DNA from: Candidatus Binatia bacterium
Lineage (GTDB): Bacteria > Desulfobacterota > Binatia > Bin18
DNA length: 64,000 nucleotides
Direction of reading: 5' to 3'
NCBI GenBank assembly: GCA_022826945.1
Contig: JAJDTY010000070.1
Location: 38,653 to 102,652 of the forward strand
A program made the position numbers and the translations under genes. Shown here in pieces: positions 9,310 through 16,409 of this stretch. The notes under the pieces are model-generated. The model saw only the letters and a list, made by a program, of their open reading frames with translations. It was not told where the DNA came from and did not search any database. Each line of letters begins with the position of its first letter. Position 1 is the first letter of the stretch.

Positions 9310-9657
9310 TTACGAGAATTCGTTAACATCTATCCCTGCGCTCTCCACAAGCCCTGGCTCGATTTTTTTCAATTCGTCCTTTAGCCGCTGCTCTGCGTGC
9401 CAGACATCATAGTTCTGCTGCATCCGAAGCCAGAGCCCAGGGCCGTTGCCGGCAAGTTTACCAAGCCGGAGTGCCATCTCAGTCGAGACCGGGTGGGTAC
9501 AGGCGAGTACCCGGTGGAGTTGCTGACGCGAAACTCTGAGGCGACGGGCCGCTTCGCTAATGGAAAAGCCCAAAGCTGGTAAAACGTCCTCACGCACCAC
9601 TTCACCAGGATGGATAGGAGGACGTTTCAGCGGACGCTTGATGGTATACTCTGCCAT
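9310..9657 (-). CDS. higA: HigA-family antitoxin
   Basis: The 115-residue protein has the HigA signature HPGEVVREDVLPALGFSISE followed by an XRE-type HTH (AARRLRVSRQQLHRVL) and the conserved MALRLGKLAGNGPGLWLRMQ segment with QNYDVWHAE. HigA neutralises HigB and represses the operon. The gene follows higB by 9 nt on the minus strand, the usual toxin-first order. The N-terminal MAEYTIKRPLKRPP extension and a C-terminal tail of about 20 residues are ordinary family variation. It is convergent with hyuB. Confidence 0.88.
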   Translation of the reverse strand: MAEYTIKRPLKRPPIHPGEVVREDVLPALGFSISEAARRLRVSRQQLHRVLACTHPVSTEMALRLGKLAGNGPGLWLRMQQNYDVWHAEQRLKDELKKIEPGLVESAGIDVNEFS

Positions 9658-9666
9658 GCTGCTACC

Positions 9667-9957
9667 TCAGTGGTATTGTTCGAGATTGACCCTTACCGCT
9701 TCTCCGTCTTCCCATTCGAAGGTTATGCACCACGGGCCATTGACATGAATGCTGTAGCGTTTGGGGAGCCCATGAAGCTCATGAAAGTTAAATCCCGGAA
9801 TGTTTAAGTCTCTCAGTGTTTCAGCCTGATCCAGAGTCTCTAGGCGACGCAAGCAACGGGCGTGCAAATTCGGAGACACTCTTCGCCTCCGCCCTCGTTC
9901 AAATAGTTCGGCAAGTCCTTTGTGCTGGAAGCTTTTGACCGCGCCGAACTGTAACAT
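9667..9957 (-). CDS. higB: HigB-family (RelE/ParE-fold) toxin
   Basis: The 96-residue protein contains the HigB pattern KSFQHKGLAELFERG, HARCLRRLETLDQAETLRDLNIPG, ELHG, RYSIHVNGPWCITFEWEDGEA and VNLEQYH. HigB toxins are ribosome-dependent mRNA interferases of the RelE superfamily. No ribosome site is evident before ATG 9957, and this start codon lies in the left arm of an inverted repeat, so the transcript may be leaderless or the operator may overlap the start. The frame is intact and the pair looks functional. Confidence 0.86.
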   Translation of the reverse strand: MLQFGAVKSFQHKGLAELFERGRRRRVSPNLHARCLRRLETLDQAETLRDLNIPGFNFHELHGLPKRYSIHVNGPWCITFEWEDGEAVRVNLEQYH

Positions 9958-9968
9958 AAAATGTTACA
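9950..9968. promoter_or_regulatory. Palindromic operator overlapping the higB start
   Basis: The sequence TGTAACAT-AAA-ATGTTACA is a perfect 8-bp inverted repeat with a 3-nt spacer. Its left arm contains the higB start codon (minus strand, 9957-9955). HigA-type repressors bind such palindromes near the promoter, so autoregulation is the likely role. Confidence 0.6.
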
Positions 9969-10104
9969 ATTTCAACAATCAGGGAGGAGGATGTTTATTA
10001 GCCGCAGGGCGGATTAACGGTGTGTAATCTGACATCTTCCGAATGCCCACCGGATTCGATATCTTCTACGCGGCAAAAGGGAATAGCGCAGGGAGGAGAA
10101 AACT

Positions 10105-11034
10105 GTGACGAAACAGAAGGACGTATTTCTGTGCCATGCCAGCGAAGACAAGAAGGCGGTGGTATCTCCCCTCGTGAGAGCCTTTGATCAAGCGGGTATC
10201 ACATATTGGTACGATGAAGCCGAAATTATGTGGGGCGACAGCATAACGGAAAAAGTAAATCAAGGACTCCGGATATCACGGTACGTCATTGTTATCCTGA
10301 GTTCGTCCTTTGTCTCGAAGAACTGGCCTGAACGGGAACTGAACGCGGTGCTTAATCGTGAAGCCTCTTCGGGGGAAGTCCGAGTCTTACCGCTCATCGT
10401 TGGGAATCAACAGGAAAGGAGCGAGATTCTTTCGGCATATCCACTCATCAATGACAAACGCTTTCAGGAATGGAGTGGAAAGCCCGATCCTGTGATTCAG
10501 GAATTGGAAACTAGGCTAGGGAGAGGTGGCTCCGCAATCCAAGCACAACAGAGTACTCGAACGTCACCGCGGTTCAATATTCCCATGCCTGATACCAGAA
10601 AGGCTTTTACCCAACGCGAAAAAGATAGCTATTTGCGAGGGGCTTTTGATATCATCAGGGATTATTTCAAAACAGGTACAGAGCAACTCAATCAGTCCGA
10701 TTCAGGAATCGAAGCGGATTGTGAAGAGATTCAACGTTACAAATTCGTTTGCTCGTTCTATACCCAGGGCAACATAGCCAATCGCTGTAAAATCTGGTTG
10801 GGCGGCTTCACATCGTCTAACCAGATCGCCTATTGGGAAGGCCAAAGTCTCAACTATCACGAGGATAACTCCATGAATGATTGGCTTGAAGTTGTTGAGG
10901 CGCGCAATGCTCTTGCCCTCAAGGCTTCTGGAACGTCGTATTTCATCTCAGAAGAGGGAGAGGAAGAAATGTCCCCTGAGAAAGCAGCCGAATACTTCTG
11001 GCGAAGAGCGATTAGCCGTTTAGACCAATACTAG
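10105..11034 (+). CDS. TIR-domain protein with unassigned C-terminal region
   Basis: Residues 5-135 form a bacterial TIR domain: DVFLCHASEDK, then YWYDEAEIMWGDSI, YVIVILSSSFVSKNWPEREL and VRVLPLIVG. The Glu in WPEREL (E78) is at the position of the catalytic NADase Glu of enzymatic TIR domains. Residues 165-309 are a separate, mostly helical-looking region I do not recognise. GTG at 10105 follows a GGGAGGAG ribosome site. Bacterial TIR proteins often act in anti-phage abortive infection by NAD+ depletion or as signal producers. Here no familiar partner (SIR2, Argonaute, Thoeris thsA) is adjacent. The 3' end overlaps the DUF2442 gene on the other strand by 23 bp. Confidence 0.85.
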   Translation: MTKQKDVFLCHASEDKKAVVSPLVRAFDQAGITYWYDEAEIMWGDSITEKVNQGLRISRYVIVILSSSFVSKNWPERELNAVLNREASSGEVRVLPLIVGNQQERSEILSAYPLINDKRFQEWSGKPDPVIQELETRLGRGGSAIQAQQSTRTSPRFNIPMPDTRKAFTQREKDSYLRGAFDIIRDYFKTGTEQLNQSDSGIEADCEEIQRYKFVCSFYTQGNIANRCKIWLGGFTSSNQIAYWEGQSLNYHEDNSMNDWLEVVEARNALALKASGTSYFISEEGEEEMSPEKAAEYFWRRAISRLDQY

Positions 11035-11350
11035 AAGGCCAGCCTTGCAGACAGCCCGTAGGCAGGGAGAATAGGGATTCTAAGGACATTCCTACCCTGG
11101 ATACAGCAGCGACCTTTTCTCTGCGTGCGTCCAGATAAAGCGTATCCGGGCAGATATTCTGGTCATGCGGCCATGACACCGTACCGTCCACAACTGTGAC
11201 TTGCTGAAAGTAACCTTCCTCCCTGAGTTCTTGGAAGACACCAAAGCCAAGCAACGGAGAGCAATCATAAATCCCGTGCTCTCTATTGGTGAAGGTCAAC
11301 AATAATTTGTAATCGTCTGTGGGGGTTACTGTTTTGACTCGTGGGTTCAT
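11012..11350 (-). CDS. DUF2442 domain protein
   Basis: The 112-residue protein matches the DUF2442 pattern: RVKTVTPTDDYKLLLTFTNREHGIYDCSPLL, FQELREEGYFQQVTVVDGTVSWPHDQNICPDTLYLDA. The family is small, widespread near toxin-antitoxin and mobile regions, and has no assigned biochemical role. It follows the secreted repeat protein by 27 nt and overlaps the 3' end of the TIR gene in convergent orientation. No ribosome site is evident before ATG 11350. The last 25 or so residues, past LDARREKVAAV, extend beyond the usual domain. Confidence 0.75.
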   Translation of the reverse strand: MNPRVKTVTPTDDYKLLLTFTNREHGIYDCSPLLGFGVFQELREEGYFQQVTVVDGTVSWPHDQNICPDTLYLDARREKVAAVSRVGMSLESLFSLPTGCLQGWPSSIGLNG

Positions 11351-11377
11351 AGCTTAATCAGTAGGTAAGGCAGCTTA

Positions 11378-11944
11378 TCACTTGTTTCGATAGGTCTCTT
11401 TGAACTTCCTGCCGTTGACCTTGCCTTTGTGTCTGACCGTACCACCGGGGAACACTTCGACGGTCCCCTTATGGCGGTTGCCGAGGCTGTCTTTGTATTT
11501 GTAGGTGTGACGACTGTAATCGCCGACACTGTAGCTCTTGCTCTGTGATTTATACGTATAATCCGGTGATAAGGGACTCGGGCGCGAACTGCGATATTTG
11601 CCCTTGGTTATGGTCGTCCCGCTGGGCAGGGCCTGAGTCTTGCTCTTGTGGCGGTTACCGAGGCTGTCTTTGTATTTGTAGGTATGACGGCTGTAATCGC
11701 CCACGCTGTAGCTCTTGCTCTGCGATTTGTACGTGTAGTTCGGCAACGAGGGGCTTGTATACGACGGACTACGATAGGAACTGGAATACGGACTCGTATA
11801 CGATGGGCTGCTGCGGGGACTGAAATACGGCCGGCTGGGTGGGTCAGCCAGCACTGACTCGGGAACGATTGGAACGAGCGCGAATGCAGCGACAAGCAAT
11901 ATTCGCGTCACGACCTTTATGCTGTCCGGTATGGTGTTTATCAT
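11378..11944 (-). CDS. Secreted protein with two identical 31-residue repeats
   Basis: I do not recognise this 188-residue protein. It begins with a signal peptide (hydrophobic IKVVTRILLVAAFALVP, probable cleavage after VLA near residue 33). A Ser/Tyr/Pro-rich linker (residues 37-69) with PSYTSP-type repeats follows. Residues 70-100 and 129-159 are identical (start YTYKSQSKSYSVGDYSR, end DSLGNRHK). The C-terminus is basic, ending with VNGRKFKETYRNK. ATG 11944 directly follows the stop codon of the upstream hydrolase gene (TAA then ATG), so it is translationally coupled. The Tyr/Lys-rich repeats suggest binding to a polyanionic surface; that is inference. Confidence 0.7.
   Translation of the reverse strand: MINTIPDSIKVVTRILLVAAFALVPIVPESVLADPPSRPYFSPRSSPSYTSPYSSSYRSPSYTSPSLPNYTYKSQSKSYSVGDYSRHTYKYKDSLGNRHKSKTQALPSGTTITKGKYRSSRPSPLSPDYTYKSQSKSYSVGDYSRHTYKYKDSLGNRHKGTVEVFPGGTVRHKGKVNGRKFKETYRNK
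11468..11737. repeat. Two-copy 93-bp direct repeat inside the secreted protein gene
   Basis: Copies at 11468-11560 and 11645-11737, 177 bp apart, encode the same 31 residues. The DNA copies are near identical with a few synonymous differences, which suggests an old duplication kept under coding constraint. Confidence 0.75.
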
Positions 11945-12631
11945 TTAATAATCTACTGCAAGGTTACGTAACCGCTCAGCGAACTGGGGATACGTCAGAT
12001 GACCAGTGTCTATTTTGATGTTTGTCACGCCCTGGATTTTAACTGCGTTAATACCGGCTGCGTTCTGTCCACCATCCTGTAGGACCGCATATAAGCCTTG
12101 GAGAACATGGTCAGTATCGGAATACACGTTGATAATGCGGGCGGGTTTCGTAGTTCGTAGGCTAAGCGGGATCATATCGAAGGCTGGGCTAGGAACGGCT
12201 GCACCCGCAAAAACGATGCGCTGCAACGTCTGTGTACTCTCTCTCATTGTGTGAAGCGCAAGGAGCGTAACCCGAGCCCCAAGGCTGAACGCAACGACTG
12301 CAAAAGGCTCTTTTGTTTTAGCGAGAGCACCGAGCTTTGCACGGAGGGTGAGGTGAGCCGAGGTGATATTTGCTAACGCGCTATCCCAGTGCGTATTCAC
12401 TCTCTGGGACATTGTATGAATGACGCGAGCGGCCGCCCTGAGGGGATTCACCTCCGAAAGAGCCTCAGCCAATACATCCCCTCCCGTTTGAAGCGTCATT
12501 GACCTGAGATCCCCTGATTTCCACCGGAATGGGATAACCGAGTGCCTGGACGTTCTGAAACTCTCACGCAGAGCATCTTCCATACGCCCTCCGTTTTCTC
12601 CGCCAAATCCGTGGACAAAAAGGATTTTCAT
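11945..12631 (-). CDS. Alpha/beta hydrolase-fold protein (DUF726/TMCO4-like)
   Basis: This 228-residue protein starts MKILFVHGFGG, the oxyanion-region motif of alpha/beta hydrolases, and has the nucleophile elbow AFSLGAR, with a short residue (Ala) in place of the usual first Gly. A late acid region IINVYSDTDHVL and a histidine in DTGHLTYPQFAERL complete a plausible Ser-Asp-His triad. It resembles the DUF726 family of putative lipases/esterases. ATG 12631 is preferred over an upstream in-frame start because it lies 7 nt after the stop of the upstream gene. It sits in a tight operon with the YaaW-like protein and the secreted repeat protein. Substrate unknown. Confidence 0.72.
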   Translation of the reverse strand: MKILFVHGFGGENGGRMEDALRESFRTSRHSVIPFRWKSGDLRSMTLQTGGDVLAEALSEVNPLRAAARVIHTMSQRVNTHWDSALANITSAHLTLRAKLGALAKTKEPFAVVAFSLGARVTLLALHTMRESTQTLQRIVFAGAAVPSPAFDMIPLSLRTTKPARIINVYSDTDHVLQGLYAVLQDGGQNAAGINAVKIQGVTNIKIDTGHLTYPQFAERLRNLAVDY

Positions 12632-12638
12632 ATCACGC

Positions 12639-13607
12639 TCAGACGAAGAAAATAGCAGCAATCACTAGAATCGCTACGACACTACCGGCGACCAACTGGA
12701 TAGCACTTACGGGTCTGGATTCTGGGGCGTCGTCCAATGCTTCAATTTTCTCCAATAAGTAATGTTGATGTATCAGAGCGATCACTGGAATTAACCGCTT
12801 CCTTGATGGACCAAAAAAGAACGCGAGGACATCCCACACCAACCAAGCCCAGAGTGCAACGTTAACTGTCCTAAGAACTGTCGCCAGGCCCTTTGTTACA
12901 GTTTTCATCATGACTTTAGTGCCTATGGTGCGATTCATCCAGCCTGCAACTTTTACGGCGGTTATATATGTGTTGAACCCACCCTGTTTTGCCGCTTGAA
13001 ACATCAGGTTAACGATCCATCGTCTTTTATTTGTATTGAGTCCTGCTACTTTTAGCTTCTCAATAAGTTCGGGCTGATCGTTTATAAATTTCTCGATTTC
13101 TTGTCTTTCCTCTTCTCCTTTTTTGTCCCATTCCTGTTCCGCGAAATGATCAAAAATTGCGGATTCAAGTTGCTCCTCTGTTTTACCCGCAACGTGGCAC
13201 TCAATCTTGAACTCTTGGATGACGCTGACAAGAACCTCCGGCCAAGTGTGATTCTCAGAACCAGCTATCGTTTTCAATGTGCTATGTGAGCGTGCTTGTA
13301 TCCCTTTTCTATCTTGTCCGATAATAAGACACGCTTCCGCTTGGTCCTTATTGTATGACTGCTCCGGGTCGTATGGTAATTCCCCGAATGTCTGTTCATA
13401 TTCCTCTGGATTACTCCTTAACTCATGCACGAGTACATTCAGGTCATACAAAGCTTGGTTGCAGCCATTCTCCCAAGCATCATTTAAGTTAACGTTCAGC
13501 ATATCAGCAATCTGTTTACGGCTAGCAGCATCCATCTCACAGAGCGCCTGGAAGGGACGTAAGACTCCCTGTTGGCCAGCCCATGTTTCAAATAACGCTT
13601 TGCGCAT
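12639..13607 (-). CDS. YaaW-like protein with C-terminal membrane segments
   Basis: The 322-residue protein has a soluble N-terminal half and a central region (about residues 145-190, with FDHFAEQEWDKKGEEERQE and NDQPELIEKL) resembling E. coli YaaW/UPF0174. A hydrophobic stretch lies near residues 243-262 (LRTVNVALWAWLVWDVLAFF) and a second forms the extreme C-terminus (VAGSVVAILVIAAIFFV), like a tail anchor. YaaW proteins have no established function. The gene is more AT-rich than its surroundings, consistent with an acquired island. It starts the three-gene operon with the hydrolase and the secreted protein. Confidence 0.55.
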   Translation of the reverse strand: MRKALFETWAGQQGVLRPFQALCEMDAASRKQIADMLNVNLNDAWENGCNQALYDLNVLVHELRSNPEEYEQTFGELPYDPEQSYNKDQAEACLIIGQDRKGIQARSHSTLKTIAGSENHTWPEVLVSVIQEFKIECHVAGKTEEQLESAIFDHFAEQEWDKKGEEERQEIEKFINDQPELIEKLKVAGLNTNKRRWIVNLMFQAAKQGGFNTYITAVKVAGWMNRTIGTKVMMKTVTKGLATVLRTVNVALWAWLVWDVLAFFFGPSRKRLIPVIALIHQHYLLEKIEALDDAPESRPVSAIQLVAGSVVAILVIAAIFFV

Positions 13608-13728
13608 ACTTCTCCCCTTCCCTAATTCATGTCTACTGGAAATCCCTTTCCCCTAATATATCTCTGAAAGAGATAAAAATCTTCCTCCTTCGTGTCAATA
13701 CCTCGATCCCGACAATAGTTCTTAAAAC

Positions 13729-14002
13729 TTAGCCCCGACGAATCCGGCGATATCGTTTGCCGCGTGTCAAGACTTCATCATCGGCCACGACCACATAGTC
13801 ACCCCAGTGTCCTTCAAGCCACCGCGAAACGGCCTGCCCTTTTGAGCGACGAACTCGCTGACTGACGACCACGCTTACCAAGGATAAATATCTCACTACC
13901 CCGACCAGCAGGTACCCTCTCTCCACACTCCAAAATTAAATCTACGACGCTAGGCGGGATAGCGCGCTGCTGCATTCGGACTTTTGCGTGTGCTGTGTAC
14001 AT
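13729..14002 (-). pseudogene. Frameshifted DUF4258 gene
   Basis: The first frame starts at ATG 14002 after a GGAGAGGGT ribosome site and encodes YTAHAKVRMQQRAIPP and GRGSEIFILGKRGRQ, the start of a DUF4258 domain. The second half of the domain, RWLEGHWGDYVVVADDEVL and KRYRRIRR, is in another frame. At 13858-13865 there is a CTGA-CTGA tandem duplication (plus strand). Removing one 4-bp unit restores a continuous reading RQRVRRSKGQAVSRW. The break is therefore a 4-bp duplication or a sequencing error. DUF4258 is a RelE-like small domain often found with HTH partners, as here. Confidence 0.72.
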
Positions 14003-14019
14003 ACCCTCTCCTTTCCAGG

Positions 14020-14388
14020 TCACTTTTCATCAGTATCTTCGTCTTCTTTGTCGGACAGCAGCCAACCCAACCCAGCGGCGGTGAGGGCACCTAGTAAGCC
14101 GGTCGCCAATAGCCCCATTCCAGCCATAGGCCTGGAGAATTGAGCAATCATCCGTTTGGCGGTCGTGTTGTCAGCATCGGCTTCGAGAACCGTCCGATAG
14201 AGCAGGTCGATTTTCTCTTTCTGTTTACCCTTAGCTTCTTCGCCGCCTAGCCAGCGAGATAATGAGGACGGGGCAACGTCAAGCATCTTTGCAAGGTCGG
14301 CAGGGCGAGCCGGAATGTCCATCTGCCCGAGTGATCTTTGTATTCGTTCAAGCCTCTTTTTTGTTTCAAGCCTCTTTTTTGTTTCCAT
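14020..14388 (-). CDS. HTH protein with C-terminal transmembrane anchor
   Basis: The 122-residue protein has an HTH-like segment (ADLAKMLDVAPSSLSRWLGG, about residues 30-50), a helical linker, and one strong membrane segment (GMGLLATGLLGALTAAGLGWLLS) followed by an acidic tail DKEDEDTDEK. A DNA-binding domain tied to the membrane is unusual for an antitoxin. I prefer ATG 14388; an upstream in-frame start is less supported. The N-terminus repeats ETKKRL twice through an exact 18-bp tandem duplication. It precedes the broken DUF4258 gene by 17 nt, suggesting a two-gene module. Confidence 0.65.
   Translation of the reverse strand: METKKRLETKKRLERIQRSLGQMDIPARPADLAKMLDVAPSSLSRWLGGEEAKGKQKEKIDLLYRTVLEADADNTTAKRMIAQFSRPMAGMGLLATGLLGALTAAGLGWLLSDKEDEDTDEK
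14349..14384. repeat. Exact 18-bp tandem duplication
   Basis: The unit at 14349-14366 is repeated exactly at 14367-14384 and duplicates ETKKRL at the N-terminus of the HTH protein. With the 4-bp duplication at 13858 it shows replication slippage in this island. Confidence 0.85.
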
Positions 14389-14609
14389 GACTATTATATA
14401 AATATGATAATTCAATATGTTAAGAGCTTAATTAAAAATTTTATGACAATTCTATAAAATAATAAAATAGAAAATTCAATTTTCCAAAAGACAAAAAAGC
14501 GCAGTCTGCCATCAACCCTTTGAATTCAAAGGATTTTTGAGTCTCTAACAATACAAATCTGGACAAAAAGCGGGGGCTAAGAAGACAAATTTAGATAACA
14601 AATAATGAA
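14389..14609. promoter_or_regulatory. AT-rich intergenic promoter region
   Basis: This stretch is markedly AT-rich (runs such as AAAATAATAAAATAGAAAATTC near 14455-14480) and lies upstream of the minus-strand HTH gene. It probably holds that promoter; I cannot assign -35/-10 boxes with confidence. No ORF of note is visible. Confidence 0.4.
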
Positions 14610-14641
14610 GCCTGGATTCCCGTTCTCACAGGAACCCAGGC
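14610..14641 (-). terminator. Hairpin terminator after the 14679 oxidoreductase
   Basis: GCCTGG-A-TTCC, a 10-nt loop, then GGAA-C-CCAGGC forms a 10-bp stem with one mismatch. On the minus strand it is followed by TTCATTATTTG. It lies 38 nt past the oxidoreductase stop. Confidence 0.55.
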
Positions 14642-14678
14642 GGAAACGGTGGGGAGGAACGCGGACGAAACGACAGGC

Positions 14679-15767
14679 CTAGGCCGCTTTTGCTTCAACG
14701 TCCCATTGCCGGAGTTCGGGAATGACTTTTTGCGCGATTAAACGCTGTGAGCGCTCGGCATCCTCGAACGGCATCCCGGCTCCGCGAAAGCCGAAGATCA
14801 GATCAAACCGTCCGACCACCTCTCGCCAGTGGGACAGCTTGTCCAGAATCTGCTGCGGAGTACCCCATGCCTGCGCGTTGACATACATCTCGGCCATGCC
14901 CTCAAGACCCAATTCACGCAGCGTGTCCACGGCATCGCCATAGGCTTCGTAGCCCTTGGCATTCTTGAAGTGGTCACCCATGAGTTCGTAATGGTGCATG
15001 GCGGACAGCAGATAGCCGGCGATATATTTGTGAGCCAGTTCCTCGGCCCGGCCAGCGTCTTCGTGGCAGATGGACATACCGGCCATTATGGGCGGGGGCG
15101 CGTCAACGCCGTGGAGTTCGCGAAACAGGGCTCGATAGGGCTCAAAATCCGCATGATGCTCTTCAATCGGCTTTTGGGTGAAGACCATCATCTGGGCACG
15201 GTGCTTGGCCGCTTCCAGGGCCGAATCGGGCGACATCGCCACCTGGGTCGTGCGGCCCTTGAACGTCCGCGTGGGTTTGGGACGAATCGGTGCCCGTGGT
15301 TGCGGATAGTATTTGCCGCTGCCCTCGATGAGGCCGGTCTCCAGGGCGTTGAGAATCATGGGCACGGCTTCATCGAAGCGCTCCCGCGAGGTATCCATAT
15401 CAATACCGAACTGGTCATACTCCCGGCGGGAAAGGCCACGACCCAGACCAAGAATCACCCGGCCGTTCGACAGTTCATCCAACAACGCGACCTTCTCGGC
15501 CGAACGTAGCGGCGTGTTCCACGGCACGATCACCGCGCCGGTCGCCAGCTTGAGCCTGGTGGTGATGGCCGCCAGATGACCCAGATAAATGGCGTTATCG
15601 GGACAAAACGAGTAGTCCTCAAAATGATGCTCCACAGACCAGTGCGCGTCATAGCCGAGTTCCTCTAGCTGCGAGGCCAGGGCCAACTCTTCCCGGTAGA
15701 CCTGACTGTCCGTTACACTGTCGTCATAGCCGTAGCGCTGAAAGAGCGCGATTGTCCCGATTTGCAT
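14679..15767 (-). CDS. LLM-class flavin-dependent oxidoreductase
   Basis: The 362-residue protein has an intact luciferase-like barrel: an MQIGTIALFQ start, LEELGYDAHWSVEHHFEDYS, TRLKLATGAVIVPWNTPLR and VALLDELSNGRVILGLGRG. The EHHF motif places it near alkanal-monooxygenase-like FMN enzymes. ATG 15767 follows an AGGAGGGTGTT ribosome site; the longer upstream frame is spurious. It is directly downstream of an NTF2-like gene on the same strand (gap 93 nt), and the pair may process one substrate. Substrate not deducible. Confidence 0.88.
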   Translation of the reverse strand: MQIGTIALFQRYGYDDSVTDSQVYREELALASQLEELGYDAHWSVEHHFEDYSFCPDNAIYLGHLAAITTRLKLATGAVIVPWNTPLRSAEKVALLDELSNGRVILGLGRGLSRREYDQFGIDMDTSRERFDEAVPMILNALETGLIEGSGKYYPQPRAPIRPKPTRTFKGRTTQVAMSPDSALEAAKHRAQMMVFTQKPIEEHHADFEPYRALFRELHGVDAPPPIMAGMSICHEDAGRAEELAHKYIAGYLLSAMHHYELMGDHFKNAKGYEAYGDAVDTLRELGLEGMAEMYVNAQAWGTPQQILDKLSHWREVVGRFDLIFGFRGAGMPFEDAERSQRLIAQKVIPELRQWDVEAKAA

Positions 15768-15860
15768 AACACACCCTCCTGTTGTGTATCTTCCTGTGCT
15801 GGCAGCTATCCTGCGGGCTTCTCCGTCTGTGTCTTCTCGCTCTGCTTTTTTGGGCACCAC

Positions 15861-16307
15861 TCAGGCTGCCGGTTTTAGCTTGCCACCGTACGCTTCCAGA
15901 TACGCGACCAGACGTTGGCATTCCTCATCAGAAACTCGGTCTTCCAAGAGACTGATGCGGTCTCCCTCAAAGACGGCCCGCTCTTCGCCTTCCATGCGGC
16001 AGTCGGGTGCACCGTCCAGAGTGTAGGTCGCGACCCAGCGCATCCAGACTTCGCCGTTCTTTTCCATTGGTCCCTCACCGAACTCAACGCGTCGTGAGGT
16101 AAAGCGACGGTCGAAGCCATTCACCGCGACCTGAAAATCGCTCAGAATCGTGGCCCGGCTTTCATGCCGTCCGCCGAGCGGCGGCCCGGCAATAAAATCG
16201 TATACCGCATCCTCGGTGAAATAGGGCTCAAGCAGCGACCAGTCATCGCTGTCATACGCGTCTTCAAAAGCTTGTGCATATTCCAGGAACCGTTCGACAA
16301 TACCCAT
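15861..16307 (-). CDS. NTF2/SnoaL-like domain protein
   Basis: The 148-residue protein shows the NTF2-like fold pattern: a helical start MGIVERFLEYAQAFEDAYDSDDWSLLEPYFTEDAVYDF, a gap with GRHESRATILSDF, and beta strands with VWMRWVATYTLDGAPDCRMEGEERAVFEGDRI. This superfamily includes small isomerases, cyclases and dehydratases as well as non-catalytic members. An AGGAGATCAGCGT ribosome site precedes ATG 16307. It is one of four NTF2-like proteins in the window. Confidence 0.75.
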   Translation of the reverse strand: MGIVERFLEYAQAFEDAYDSDDWSLLEPYFTEDAVYDFIAGPPLGGRHESRATILSDFQVAVNGFDRRFTSRRVEFGEGPMEKNGEVWMRWVATYTLDGAPDCRMEGEERAVFEGDRISLLEDRVSDEECQRLVAYLEAYGGKLKPAA

Positions 16308-16409
16308 ACGCTGATCTCCTTTTTCTCCCAGGTCAGTTTGGCTTACGAATCTGGGCTGGGGGATTTTATCTCCGTATCACACCGCTCAGCGAGAATACAC
16401 GAGGAGCTC

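Noticed and set aside
11468..11737. Possible CRISPR or satellite array
   Set aside because: Only two long copies in frame inside a coding sequence; no regular short repeats with spacers.
14829..15509. Long plus-strand frame opposite the oxidoreductase at 14679
   Set aside because: It mirrors a well-supported LLM gene and carries no motifs.
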